Of a DNA stretch of 64,000 bases, positions 1 to 15,016 are shown piece by piece; position 1 is the stretch's first letter, and each line of letters begins with the position of its first letter. A model generated the notes under the pieces. That model ran no database searches. It saw nothing but the letters and a program-made list of their open reading frames with translations, and had not been told where the DNA came from. Position numbers and translations under genes: made by a program. Origin of the DNA: CBDATA01 sp965202845 (GTDB lineage Bacteria; Acidobacteriota; Vicinamibacteria; Marinacidobacterales; Marinacidobacteraceae); the NCBI GenBank assembly GCA_965202845.1, contig OZ241856.1, positions 2,790,001-2,854,000 on the forward strand. Direction: 5' to 3'.

Positions 1-3000
1 CCATCCAGCAGGCGGAAATCCTGGATCCGGCCGGGAAGCTGCGCCGGGAGATCGAAGATCTCGAGACGGAGGAAAGGAAACTCGAAAAGAGCGTGGCCAC
101 CAGGAAGGCCGCGCTTGTCGAGACGGAGAAAGAGAAAAAGGCAATTGAGGATCGCATGGCGGCCGGGGAGAACGAGCTCGAAAACCTGAAGAGCGAACAG
201 AAGCGATTGTCCTTGTCCAAGGAGCTTCTGAAGGACAAGAAGTCGCTCGCCGAGATACAGAAGAAGATCAAGGAGATCAAAAAAGATCCGGACAAGGACG
301 AAAAAACTCTTGTCGCAACCCGGAAACGCCTCAAGTCCGCAAGGGCTGAACTTCAGCGGTTGGCCGATACTCCGATCAAGCTTCGGATTCCCTGGAACGA
401 GAACCTGAAGGCGCTGCTGCGCGGCCAGCGCATCGAACTCCCCCTGCAGTCGGGCGACGAGGTTCTGGTCGAGGGAAGCCGTCGCATCGGCTCCCGGGAA
501 CTTCGCACCCTGGATCGCCGATCGCCGAGCCATCTCGACTTCAATATCAAGGCGCTGGGCGGCTTTCGGTTGGCGCGCCCTGTCAAGGCGCCGGAAGATC
601 CCCAAATCACGGTGTTTCGCGAAAAAGTCGCAAGCCTCGGGGAAGAAAAGAAAAAGCTCCCGAAGCGCAAGGCGCGCAAGGAGAGCGATCTCAAGAAGTT
701 CAAAGAGCGTGGCGAGAAGGCGCGCGAGGAGATCGCAAGCATCCAGGCGGAGGTCAGGAGAGCGCGCCGGGCGCTCCGAAAGCTGGAAGAGGCGGCGCGA
801 CCCGAGGATGTTGAAGCCGAAGGCGATAACGAGGCGTCGAAGACCGTCCCTCCCGATAATGTCCCCATCAAGGAGGCGAAGGCGGGTCTCTCCGAACTCC
901 AGAAACGCCTCAAGTCCGTGCGGGAGGAGGCCAAAAAGATCGAGGCGCGAAAGGGGGACTTGGCCAAGGAGGTCAAGGAGATCGAGGGGCGTCTTTCGGA
1001 AATCAGGCGTCTCGTCAAGTCCAGGGAAAAGGAGATCGAGGCTCTCAACCCGTCCGACGAAATTCCGGCCAACACCCCAATCGACGAAGCCCTGCTGATC
1101 GAACTACAGGGTCTTGACACTTTGCCGGTGATCGTGCCCCATGCAGACCCGGTGGGGCCGTACGTCGCGGAGACCCTCGACAAGGATCCCCTGACTCGGT
1201 TGCGGGACAGCGAGAGTCCCAACGCGGAGAGCGTGGAGGGCGCCCTGGTTGAGTTGTATCGCCGGCAGCGTCCCGGCGATCAGCCCACCATCGAAAGCTC
1301 CCGCACCCTGTTGCGCAACCTGTTCTTCAACGAGCAGAAGTACGATCTGTCCCGCGTCGGACGCCGCAAGCTGGCCGCCAAGCTCGGCGATCTGGCGGAT
1401 GCTCTCGAATGTCCGATGGACCCGAGCTCGACCACGTTGACCGAGAAAGACATCATCCTCGTGTTGCAATACCTGCTCCGGCTCAGCAAGGGCAAGGAAG
1501 ACGGATACCGGGTCGATGACATCGACAATCTCGGCAACCGCCGGGTGCGTTCGGTCGGCGAGCTGCTCGAAAACCAGTTCCGTCTTGGTCTGGTGCGGAT
1601 GGAGCGGGCGATCCGCGAGAAGATGAACGTGTATCAGGAAATGACGACCGCGATGCCGCGGGACCTGATCAACGCGAAGCCGGTCTCGGCTTCGGTCCGC
1701 GAGTTCTTCGGGGGATCCCAGCTCTCCCAGTTCATGGAGCAGACCAATCCGCTTGCGGAGATCACCCACAAGCGGCGCCTTTCGGCGCTCGGACCGCAAG
1801 GTCTTTCACGCGAGCGGGCGAAGTTCGACGTGCGCGACGTGCATGCCACCCACTACGGACGCATCTGCCCGATCGAGACCCCAGAGGGGCCGAACATCGG
1901 ACTGATCAGCTCCCTCTCCTGCTACGCGAAGATTGATGATTACGGCTTCATCCAGAGCCCGTACCGCAAGGTGGAGGACGGTCGGATCGTGGATTACGTC
2001 CGGGTGGAGGATCCGGGAGACGCCAAACTCGAGGCCGGCGCGGTGCTGCGCCGGGAGGAAGCGGAAAAGGCGGCCTCCCGGCTCGGCAAGCGGAGGCGGC
2101 AGCCGACGCTGGCGCCGCACGCGTTCTACCTGTCGGCGCTCGAAGAGGAGCGCCACACCATCGCCCAGGCCAACGCCCGGATCGGGTCAAGCGGGGAACT
2201 CCTGGACGAACGGGTCAACTGCCGGCACGAAGGGGAATTCGTCCCGGCGCCGCGCGAGCAAGTGGACTTCATCGACGTCTCGCCGAAGCAGATCGTCTCG
2301 GTGGCGGCCGCCCTGGTTCCCTTCCTCGAAAACGACGACGCCAACCGGGCGCTCATGGGGTCCAACATGCAGCGGCAGGCGGTGCCCCTCGTCCATTCCG
2401 AGGCGCCGCTGGTGGGCACCGGCATGGAGCACGTGACCGCCCGCGATTCGGGATCGGTCATCGTGAGCCGGGAGAACGGCGTCGTGGACACGGTGGACGG
2501 GCGCCGGATCATCGTCCGGCGCGACGGCGATGACGACGCCGAAGTGGACATCGGCGCCAGCATCTACCGCCTCAAGAAATTCCGTCGCTCGAACCAGAAC
2601 ACTGCAATCAACCAGAAGGTGATCGTGGGAATCGGGGATCGGGTGACGAAGGGACAGGTCATCGCCGACGGCCCCTGCACCGACCAGGGGGAGCTTGCGC
2701 TCGGGCGCAACGTGCTGGTGGCCTTCATGCCCTGGCGCGGGTACAACTTCGAAGACGCCATTGTCGTTTCGGAACGGCTGGTCCGGGACGACGTGTACAC
2801 CTCGATCCACATCGAGGAGCATTCTGTCCAGGCCCGCGACACCAAACTGGGGCCGGAGACGATCACCCGTGAAGTCCCCAATGTCGCCGAGTCCTTCCTG
2901 CGGCATCTCGATGAGTCCGGCATCGTCCGGATCGGGGCGCGGGTCTCGCCGGGAGACATTCTGGTGGGCCGAGTGACGCCGAAGGCGGAGACCCAGCTGA

Positions 3001-4283
3001 CTCCGGAGGAGAAGCTGCTCCGCGCCATCTTCGGCGACAAGGCCGGCGATGTGAAGAACTCCTCGCTCAAGTGCCCTTCCGGGGTGGAGGGAGTCGTTGT
3101 GGACGTCCGGGTGTTCCATCGCAAGGATGCCGACAAGGACCAGCGCGCCATCGAAATCGAAAGCGAGGACGTGACCACGATCGACCGCGACCACCAGGAC
3201 GAGGCGCGCATCCTCAAGGAGGAAGCCGACAAGCGGATCGTGCGGCGCATGCTCGGCGCACGGCTGATCGAGGACTGCATGAATCCGGCGACCGGCGAGG
3301 TGGAAATTCCGAAGGGAACCCGCCTCACCGCCAGATTGCTCGGGAACAAGATGGATTTCGTCCCCCTGCTCGAGACCGATCTCGGCCCCGAGGCGCGGGA
3401 CGAAATTCAGGAGATCCACGAAAAGACGGAGGAGCAGCTGGAGCTTCTGGATGTGCGCTGCCAGGAGCAGAAGGACATCGCGTCGCAGGGCGACGATCTG
3501 CCGCCCGGCGTGATCAAGGTGGTCAAGGTCTACATCGCCATGAAGCGCAAGCTGAGCGTGGGCGACAAGATGGCCGGGCGTCACGGCAACAAGGGGGTCA
3601 TCGCCAAGATCGTCCCGATGGAGGATTTGCCGTATCTGCCCGACGGGACGCCGGTGGACATCGTGCTCAACCCGCTGGGCGTTCCCTCGCGCATGAACAT
3701 CGGACAGATTCTCGAGACCCACCTCGGATGGATCGCCAGGGTGCTGGGGCGCAACTTCGCGACTCCGGTGTTCGACGGGGCGCTCGAGGAGGACATTTTC
3801 GGGCTTCTGGACGAGGCGAACGAGATGGCGCGCAAAACGCAGCCGTTCCGCCCCAACGTTCTGGACGAGGGGAAGACGGAGCTCTTCGACGGACGCACCG
3901 GCGAGCCGTTCGAGCAGCCGGTCACCGTGGGCTACGTCTACATGCTGAAGCTCGGCCACTTGGTGGACGACAAGATGCACGCCCGGAGCATCGGGCCGTA
4001 CAGTCTGATCACCCAGCAGCCGCTCGGCGGAAAGGCCCAGTTCGGAGGCCAGCGGTTCGGCGAGATGGAGGTGTGGGCTATCGAGGCGTATGGCGCGGCG
4101 CACACCCTCCAGGAAATTCTCACCGTCAAGTCCGACGACGTGCGAGGCCGGGCCCGGGTCTACGAGGCCATCGTCAAGGGCGACACCGGCTACGCGCCCG
4201 AAGTGCCGGCGTCGTTCAAGGTGCTGATGGCGGAATTGCAGAGCCTCGGTCTCGACATCGAACTCATTCGCTCCAGGAACTGA
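1..4283 (+). CDS. rpoB: RNA polymerase beta subunit, 5'-truncated by window edge
   Basis: Beta subunit of RNA polymerase, forming the catalytic cleft and rifampicin pocket. The frame is open from base 3, so the true start lies upstream. Canonical blocks are clear from about 1130 on: the GPYVAETL and RYDLS-like segment, the rifampicin region (GGSQLSQFMEQ, about 1710-1790), THYGRICPIETPEGPN, NYNFED-type block, GDKMAGRHGNKGV near 3570, and the C-terminal GGKAQFGGQRFGEMEVWA. Two long charged, heptad-rich coiled-coil stretches (about 1-360 and 600-1070) flank a short conserved piece (SGDEVLVEGSRRIG) at the place where E. coli beta carries lineage-specific insertion SI1. They have no counterpart in E. 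coli beta. At the position equivalent to E. coli Asp516 there is Glu. The stop is followed 14 bases later by rpoC, so the two are co-transcribed. Confidence 0.97.
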   Translation, partial: IQQAEILDPAGKLRREIEDLETEERKLEKSVATRKAALVETEKEKKAIEDRMAAGENELENLKSEQKRLSLSKELLKDKKSLAEIQKKIKEIKKDPDKDEKTLVATRKRLKSARAELQRLADTPIKLRIPWNENLKALLRGQRIELPLQSGDEVLVEGSRRIGSRELRTLDRRSPSHLDFNIKALGGFRLARPVKAPEDPQITVFREKVASLGEEKKKLPKRKARKESDLKKFKERGEKAREEIASIQAEVRRARRALRKLEEAARPEDVEAEGDNEASKTVPPDNVPIKEAKAGLSELQKRLKSVREEAKKIEARKGDLAKEVKEIEGRLSEIRRLVKSREKEIEALNPSDEIPANTPIDEALLIELQGLDTLPVIVPHADPVGPYVAETLDKDPLTRLRDSESPNAESVEGALVELYRRQRPGDQPTIESSRTLLRNLFFNEQKYDLSRVGRRKLAAKLGDLADALECPMDPSSTTLTEKDIILVLQYLLRLSKGKEDGYRVDDIDNLGNRRVRSVGELLENQFRLGLVRMERAIREKMNVYQEMTTAMPRDLINAKPVSASVREFFGGSQLSQFMEQTNPLAEITHKRRLSALGPQGLSRERAKFDVRDVHATHYGRICPIETPEGPNIGLISSLSCYAKIDDYGFIQSPYRKVEDGRIVDYVRVEDPGDAKLEAGAVLRREEAEKAASRLGKRRRQPTLAPHAFYLSALEEERHTIAQANARIGSSGELLDERVNCRHEGEFVPAPREQVDFIDVSPKQIVSVAAALVPFLENDDANRALMGSNMQRQAVPLVHSEAPLVGTGMEHVTARDSGSVIVSRENGVVDTVDGRRIIVRRDGDDDAEVDIGASIYRLKKFRRSNQNTAINQKVIVGIGDRVTKGQVIADGPCTDQGELALGRNVLVAFMPWRGYNFEDAIVVSERLVRDDVYTSIHIEEHSVQARDTKLGPETITREVPNVAESFLRHLDESGIVRIGARVSPGDILVGRVTPKAETQLTPEEKLLRAIFGDKAGDVKNSSLKCPSGVEGVVVDVRVFHRKDADKDQRAIEIESEDVTTIDRDHQDEARILKEEADKRIVRRMLGARLIEDCMNPATGEVEIPKGTRLTARLLGNKMDFVPLLETDLGPEARDEIQEIHEKTEEQLELLDVRCQEQKDIASQGDDLPPGVIKVVKVYIAMKRKLSVGDKMAGRHGNKGVIAKIVPMEDLPYLPDGTPVDIVLNPLGVPSRMNIGQILETHLGWIARVLGRNFATPVFDGALEEDIFGLLDEANEMARKTQPFRPNVLDEGKTELFDGRTGEPFEQPVTVGYVYMLKLGHLVDDKMHARSIGPYSLITQQPLGGKAQFGGQRFGEMEVWAIEAYGAAHTLQEILTVKSDDVRGRARVYEAIVKGDTGYAPEVPASFKVLMAELQSLGLDIELIRSRN

Positions 4284-4297
4284 AGGAGTCCAGAACC

Positions 4298-10237
<5,940 letters not shown>

Positions 10238-10259
10238 GTTCCGGGATCAGCCCGGGGGA

Positions 10260-12623
10260 TCAGAAGGTCCAGCGCCAGCCGGAGAGCAGCGCGGTCTGCG
10301 CGCCGAGCGCCCGGCGGTGGCCGTACCGGAAGCTCCGCACCGCGCCCAGCCGGAACTCCCCCGGCCCCAGCCGCCGGTTCCACTGCGCGGTCAGATCGAT
10401 CTGCCGCGCTCCGGGCGCCAGGTCGGTCCGGAGCGGAAGGTGGGTCACCACCCCCTGCCGGGTGCGGGCTGACGGCACGAGGAGCGTCGCCTGGCCGCTC
10501 TCGACCCGCAGCGGCTGCGACACCGAGAACTCCAGCGAGCCGCCGTCTTCGGCCAGCGCGGTCCCGATGTGCGCCGAAAACGCGCTGGTGCGAAGCGGCG
10601 CGATGTCCTGGATGATGCCCCCGCGCGCTTCGGGGCGCGCCACCCCGTATTCGCCGCTCCCCCCGACCCGCCAGCGGCCCAGCTGCGCGCCGCCGTCCAC
10701 TCCGACGAAACCGGTGGTGGCCGAGAGGCTGCCGAACGCTCCCAGCCCCATGCTGCCGAGCAGCGTCTCCCGCTCCTCGATCCAGCCGGCGCGGAACCCG
10801 ACCGGGAGGCTTCCGGGTCGCCAACCGAAGGCGGCCCCGGAAGCCGGCATCCCGGCGCGCCAGGAACCGGTGGTGAATGCGGTCGCGGAGAGGCCGCTCC
10901 GCCCGAAGGCGCTGAACTGCGCCGCGCCCTCGGCGAGCGCCAGGTGTCCGCTGCCGGCGGCGGTCGGCATCCGCAGGATGTCCGCCTGGAGTCCGGGCGC
11001 TTGTGGATTGGGGAACGCCGAACCCGATTCGGGGCCCAGGAAGCTGCGGAGCCGGGCGCCCATCGAGGGACCGTCGGTGGTGACCGCGAATCCGTCGAGA
11101 CGATGCCAGAAGGGAGCGCCCAGGCCGTCGAGGGACATGATCTCCTTGCCGTCGAGCGCCTCCCGGACGCCGTCGCCGAAGGCCGCTCCCAGCCGCAGCC
11201 GGGTGGACTGGAGGGAGGCGAACCCGGTGGTTTCGATGGGAACGCCGAGCACTCCGACCGGGGAGGTGGCGGCGCCCAGGTCCATCCGGCCGTTGCCGTA
11301 GACCTGCCGGTCGGCGTAGATGCCGGTGTTGTCGGCGGTGGCGAAGAGCCGGGAGACCAGCTCCTCGTTGGAAAGCGAGTCCCGGAAGATCTGCTTCATC
11401 ACCGCGAGTCCCCCGGCGACCATCGGGGCGGCGAAGGAAGTCCCGTCCCCCTTGTCGTAGTCCCGGTAGCCGGCCTCGCCGCGTCCCACCGGACCGAAAT
11501 AGGCGAACAGGATCTCCTCGCCGGGGGCTGCGATGCAGAAGTCGGCGGCGATCCCGCAGTCGTTCGAGAATTCGGCGATCCCGCCCCCGTTCCGGCTCAG
11601 GGCGACCACCGCGACCGAGTGCCCCTGGAGCTCCTCGATGCGCGCCATCAATCCGGCGAGGATGTCCACCGATACCGCGTCGATTCTGCCGTTCACGCAG
11701 TTCGGAACTCCTTCCCCGCACGCATCGCCGTTGGTGTTGCCGGCGGCCCACACCAGGATCGTCTTGTCCGTCGCGCCCGCCTGCGCCAGGGTCGCGATCG
11801 TCTGCGGCAGATGGGCGCGGAGGTCCGCTTCGCTGTACTCGTTGATCAGGCCGTCGTAGCCGAAGCTCAGGTTCAGGATGTCGAGCCGCCGCTCCCCGTC
11901 GCTCCAGGCGAAGACCGGCTTGAAAATCCCGGCCATCTGGCCATCCTGCTCCGTGAGTTGCTCCAGCGTGATCGGATCGTACTTTCCGTCGGCGCTGCCG
12001 AGCGGGATGGCCCAGACGGCCAGGTCCGCGCCCCACGCGACTCCGTGGGGGGCGCTCGGGTCGGAAGTCCGAGCGCCGGCCATGACGCTCGCAACCGCGG
12101 TGCCGTGGGAGGTCCGATCCCCGATCTCCTGGGTGGCGCCGAGCAGGAATTCCTTGTGGATGGTTTTGCCGGCGAAGCTCGGATGTTCGGAGTCGATGCC
12201 GGAGTCGATCACGCCGAGGGTGATTCCGTCGCCCGGCTTCGCGTCCGGACCCTCCAGAAGGTTCACGTGGGCGTAGGCGAGGTGGGCGTTGATGGATTCG
12301 AGCCCCCACTGCGTCTTGAAGTTGACGTGCGCGGCGTAGTCCGGCGCCCGCTTCGTCGCCATGTCGTTGAACTCGGGTGCGGGAACGCAGCCGTCCGCGT
12401 GGGTCGGGATGCAGATGTCCTCCGGCGCCGCCGGCAGAGCGCGCGGCGGGGGAGGCGGATCCCGTTCCGGTGGGGTGGATACCCCCGAGCCCGGGGGATC
12501 CGGAGGTTGGGTCCGGGGAGGAACAACTGGGGGCGGGGTCGGGGTCGGGGCCGAGCGTGACGAGCAGGCGCCTATCACGCTCGCTGCCATCAGAATCGAA
12601 AGGACGAAGCGGTTCCTGGTCAT
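10260..12623 (-). CDS. Subtilisin-like (S8) lipoprotein protease with C-terminal beta-barrel-like domain
   Basis: Exported serine protease, 787 residues. The N-terminus has a signal peptide ending in a lipobox (IGAC, Cys20) and then a Pro-rich linker to about residue 65. The catalytic triad is visible: Asp140 in GVIDSGID, His173 in SHGTAVA, and Ser in GDGTSFAAPMVAGG. After the protease domain, about 270 residues rich in alternating Gly and hydrophobics end in ...GWRWTF, a terminal Phe typical of outer-membrane autotransporter barrels. The likely role is cell-surface proteolysis or processing of surface proteins; no substrate can be inferred. An alternative ATG lies 12 bases upstream (12635); neither has a strong ribosome site. 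The gene converges on rpoC. Confidence 0.88.
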   Translation of the reverse strand: MTRNRFVLSILMAASVIGACSSRSAPTPTPPPVVPPRTQPPDPPGSGVSTPPERDPPPPPRALPAAPEDICIPTHADGCVPAPEFNDMATKRAPDYAAHVNFKTQWGLESINAHLAYAHVNLLEGPDAKPGDGITLGVIDSGIDSEHPSFAGKTIHKEFLLGATQEIGDRTSHGTAVASVMAGARTSDPSAPHGVAWGADLAVWAIPLGSADGKYDPITLEQLTEQDGQMAGIFKPVFAWSDGERRLDILNLSFGYDGLINEYSEADLRAHLPQTIATLAQAGATDKTILVWAAGNTNGDACGEGVPNCVNGRIDAVSVDILAGLMARIEELQGHSVAVVALSRNGGGIAEFSNDCGIAADFCIAAPGEEILFAYFGPVGRGEAGYRDYDKGDGTSFAAPMVAGGLAVMKQIFRDSLSNEELVSRLFATADNTGIYADRQVYGNGRMDLGAATSPVGVLGVPIETTGFASLQSTRLRLGAAFGDGVREALDGKEIMSLDGLGAPFWHRLDGFAVTTDGPSMGARLRSFLGPESGSAFPNPQAPGLQADILRMPTAAGSGHLALAEGAAQFSAFGRSGLSATAFTTGSWRAGMPASGAAFGWRPGSLPVGFRAGWIEERETLLGSMGLGAFGSLSATTGFVGVDGGAQLGRWRVGGSGEYGVARPEARGGIIQDIAPLRTSAFSAHIGTALAEDGGSLEFSVSQPLRVESGQATLLVPSARTRQGVVTHLPLRTDLAPGARQIDLTAQWNRRLGPGEFRLGAVRSFRYGHRRALGAQTALLSGWRWTF

Positions 12624-12661
12624 GGCGTCGCCCATGCTAGCCCGGAATGGGGATCGGGGGG

Positions 12662-13747
12662 TCAGCCCACGTGGAACCGGACTACCAGGACGTCCCCGTC
12701 CTGGACCGGGTAGTCGCGTCCTTCCAGCCGCAGCGCGCCCTGCTTGCGGCAGGCGTCCCAGGAGCCGATCTCCACCAGCCGCTCCCAGGCGACCACTTCG
12801 GCCCGGATGAATCCCCGCTCCATGTCGGAGTGGATGGTCCCGGCGGCCTCCTGCGCCCGGGTGTTGCGGCGGATGAGCCAGGCGCGGGCTTCGGTGTCCC
12901 CCGCCGTATAGAAGGTGGCGCGGTCCATGAGCTCGAAGAGGGCGCGGACCACCCGTTCGGGAGCGCCCGCGTCCACGCCGATCTCGCCGCGGAACGCGGC
13001 GGCGTCCTCCTCGCCGAGCTCCTGGATCTCGCTTTCGATCCGCGCCGACAGCGCCGCGATCGCAGTTTCCGGCTGGGCCGCGTAGTCGGCGAGTCGGGAT
13101 CGGAGATCGTCGTTCAGGGCGACCGCCTCCTCGCCGGTGTTGACCAAAAGGAGCTGCGGCTTGGCGCTGAGAAGGCCGAAGCCCCCGAGGCGTCGCCGGT
13201 CTTCCGGCGCGAGCGCCGCGCGGAGCGGTCGCTCGGTATCCAGCGCCTCTCGCGCCCGTTCGAGGAGTTCGCGTTCGCCGGGCGCCCCGCCGCCGGACTT
13301 CCCCCGGGCGCGCTCCCGCTTCAGTCGGTCCAGACGCCTTTCCACCACGCCGAGATCGGCGAGCAGCAGCTCCAGCTCCAGGTTCCGGGCGTCCCGAACC
13401 GGATCCACCGATGCGAAGGGCGCGGGCGCCGTCCGGCTCTCGAAGGCGCGCGCCACGTGCGCCACCACGTCCACATCGCGGATGGCGGCCAGGGTTTCGG
13501 CGGCGCCCTGCGCATCCGGGCGCAGCGCCGGCAGCAGCACCACCTCGATGGTCGCCGGGGTGACCTTCCGCGAGTGATGGAGCCGCGCCAGCGTGGCGAG
13601 GCGCTCGTCGGGCACGGCGAGCACCCCCCGTTCGGCGGTGGCGCGGAACCCGGAGCGCGCGACGCGGGTCAGCAGCTGGAACACCGTCTTCTTGCCGGAA
13701 GACGGGAAGCCCACGAGTCCGGCGCGCACGGCGGCGGATTCTGGCAC
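12662..13747 (-). CDS. ychF: YchF/OLA1-family nucleotide-binding protein, divergent P-loop
   Basis: 361-residue member of the Obg-related YchF family, which hydrolyses ATP or GTP and associates with ribosomes. The nucleotide-binding domain is at the N-terminus, a coiled-coil segment lies at about 140-190, and a TGS-like domain at the C-terminus ends VQDGDVLVVRFHVG. The P-loop reads GFPSSGKKT where the family norm is GLPNVGKST: the Ser/Thr that normally follows GK is Lys, although a Thr comes next. Overall length is normal. I am confident of the family but not of intact nucleotide hydrolysis. It lies just upstream of the protease on the same strand (gap 38 bp). Confidence 0.85.
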   Translation of the reverse strand: MPESAAVRAGLVGFPSSGKKTVFQLLTRVARSGFRATAERGVLAVPDERLATLARLHHSRKVTPATIEVVLLPALRPDAQGAAETLAAIRDVDVVAHVARAFESRTAPAPFASVDPVRDARNLELELLLADLGVVERRLDRLKRERARGKSGGGAPGERELLERAREALDTERPLRAALAPEDRRRLGGFGLLSAKPQLLLVNTGEEAVALNDDLRSRLADYAAQPETAIAALSARIESEIQELGEEDAAAFRGEIGVDAGAPERVVRALFELMDRATFYTAGDTEARAWLIRRNTRAQEAAGTIHSDMERGFIRAEVVAWERLVEIGSWDACRKQGALRLEGRDYPVQDGDVLVVRFHVG

Positions 13748-13809
13748 GGGACGCCCTGACGGCGTTTCGCCAGGGGCAGCGAGTCCGTCGGGCTCGGGCC
13801 GACGGACGA

Positions 13810-14196
13810 TCAGGGTTCGGCGGGGGGCTCCCCGGGAGGAAGCTGATCACCGAGCAGGGTCTCGATACGGGCGATCCGTTCGGAGAGCGCCCTGATCTCC
13901 TCCCGGAGCGTTCCGAACTCCCGGTACATCTCCGCTCGGAGCTTCCCGATCTCCTGGTGCATCTCCGCCCGGAGCGCCCCGATCTCCTGGTGCATCTCCG
14001 TGCGGAGCGACCCAATCTCCTGGTGCATCTCCGTGCGGAGCGATCCGATCTGCTCCTGCATGTCCCGCAGGCGATCCTCCGTTCTCGCGTTGGCCGTCAT
14101 CTGCATGCCGCCCAAGGCGACGAGGATCGTGGCGAGCGCAAAGAGCATCTTCTCGGACCGGGAGAACGGCTCCCGTCTGGCTTCGGTGCGCGGCAT
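13810..14196 (-). CDS. Small membrane-anchored coiled-coil protein with 11-residue repeats
   Basis: 128 residues from an ATG preceded by GGAGG at good spacing. An in-frame upstream ATG at 14295 has no ribosome site. One N-terminal membrane segment (LFALATILVALGGMQM) is followed by five hendecad repeats of the form IGSLRTEMHQE, ending in an acidic Pro-rich tail. The repeats are also 33-bp tandem repeats in the DNA (about 13900-14060). The arrangement resembles small membrane-tethered coiled-coil proteins of unknown role. No enzymatic motif is present. A TATATA at 14314-14319 could be its -10 element on the minus strand. Confidence 0.72.
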   Translation of the reverse strand: MPRTEARREPFSRSEKMLFALATILVALGGMQMTANARTEDRLRDMQEQIGSLRTEMHQEIGSLRTEMHQEIGALRAEMHQEIGKLRAEMYREFGTLREEIRALSERIARIETLLGDQLPPGEPPAEP

Positions 14197-14450
14197 CGCG
14201 TCCCTCCCCTCTCCGGAGGAATCATAGACGATCGGGCGGGCGGATGGGGACGGCAGCTGCGGCGTCGTGGCGGGTTCGGCGTGGTTTGGGGGCATGGGCG
14301 AATTTCCTCTCCCTATATAGACACGCAGCAGAGCCGAAAACGTTGCGCCGAAAGTGCGAATTGTGGAAAACTTTTTTGCGAACGGGCGGTGGGCGGCAAG
14401 AGGTCCGGATGGGGTTCAGGAAGTCAGCCGGGCGCCGTCAAAACATGACG

Positions 14451-14490
14451 GTGGATATTTGTGGAAAAAAGTGGTACAACTGGAGGTTCG
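14451..14490 (+). promoter_or_regulatory. Candidate MraZ operator (GTGG boxes every 10 bp)
   Basis: GTGG occurs at 14451, 14461 and 14471, and TGGAGG follows at 14481, giving perfect 10-bp phasing. MraZ proteins are known to bind short G-rich direct repeats with one-turn spacing upstream of their own gene. A further TTGTGGAAAA is at 14361-14370, repeated at 14459-14468. That 10-mer also partly resembles a DnaA box. No promoter hexamers could be set with confidence. The rest of 14197-14572 holds no convincing gene. Confidence 0.6.
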
Positions 14491-14572
14491 ATACTCCCCT
14501 TTTCCGCGGATTCGTCGGCGAAGTTCCCGGTTTGTGCCGGAAAGGCTCCCAGAACATCGGTCTCCTCCTCCC

Positions 14573-15016
14573 ATGTTTCGCGGCAACCACCCAGCCACCG
14601 TGGACCCCAAGGGGAGGCTGAAACTCCCGGCGGCGTTTCTGACGCCGCTGCTGGAGGAGCACCGCGGACGCCGCATGTTCGTCACCAGCCTGCTGGGGGA
14701 GAGCGTCTGGCTGTATCCGCTGGAAACCTGGCAGGCGATCGAGACCCGGCTCGCCAGCCGCTCCGACCTCGACCGGGCCAAGCGGCAATTCCTGTTGCGG
14801 GCGAACTACTTCGGCCAGGAGGCGGAGCTGGATCGCCAGGGCCGGGTGGTGCTCCCGCAGCAGCTTCGGGAACGCGCCGGAACCGTGGGGCGGGTCGACG
14901 TGATCGGCAAGGGCCGCTACATCGAAGCGTGGGATCAGGCCCGACTCGTTGCGAAGCTGGAAGAGGACCCGTTCACCGACGCGGACTGGGGCAACCTCGC
15001 CGAGGCGGGGATTTGA
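14573..15016 (+). CDS. mraZ: Transcriptional regulator MraZ
   Basis: 147-residue MraZ, a double AbrB-like DNA-binding protein that autoregulates the dcw cluster. The first half starts MFRGNHPATVDPKGRLKLPAAF and the second repeats the fold with AELDRQGRVVLPQQLRE, the two signature DxxGRxxLP boxes. The ATG at 14573 is chosen because the family begins MFRG; the preceding CTCCTCC stretch gives no Shine-Dalgarno. Its stop overlaps the rsmH start. GTGG repeats 90-120 bp upstream are probably its operator. Confidence 0.93.
   Translation: MFRGNHPATVDPKGRLKLPAAFLTPLLEEHRGRRMFVTSLLGESVWLYPLETWQAIETRLASRSDLDRAKRQFLLRANYFGQEAELDRQGRVVLPQQLRERAGTVGRVDVIGKGRYIEAWDQARLVAKLEEDPFTDADWGNLAEAGI

Noticed and set aside
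2187..4103. 638-codon open frame on the minus strand opposite rpoB
   Set aside because: It is a by-product of high G+C codon bias; the protein is His/Asp/Leu-rich with no family features and lies wholly inside rpoB.
10238..10259. Strong intrinsic terminator after rpoC
   Set aside because: The CCGGG-ATCAG-CCCGG hairpin is only 5 bp and lacks a T-run.
14361..14468. Replication origin from DnaA-box-like TTGTGGAAAA motifs upstream of mraZ
   Set aside because: Only two imperfect boxes, no A+T-rich unwinding region, no dnaA or dnaN nearby; MraZ boxes explain the repeats better.
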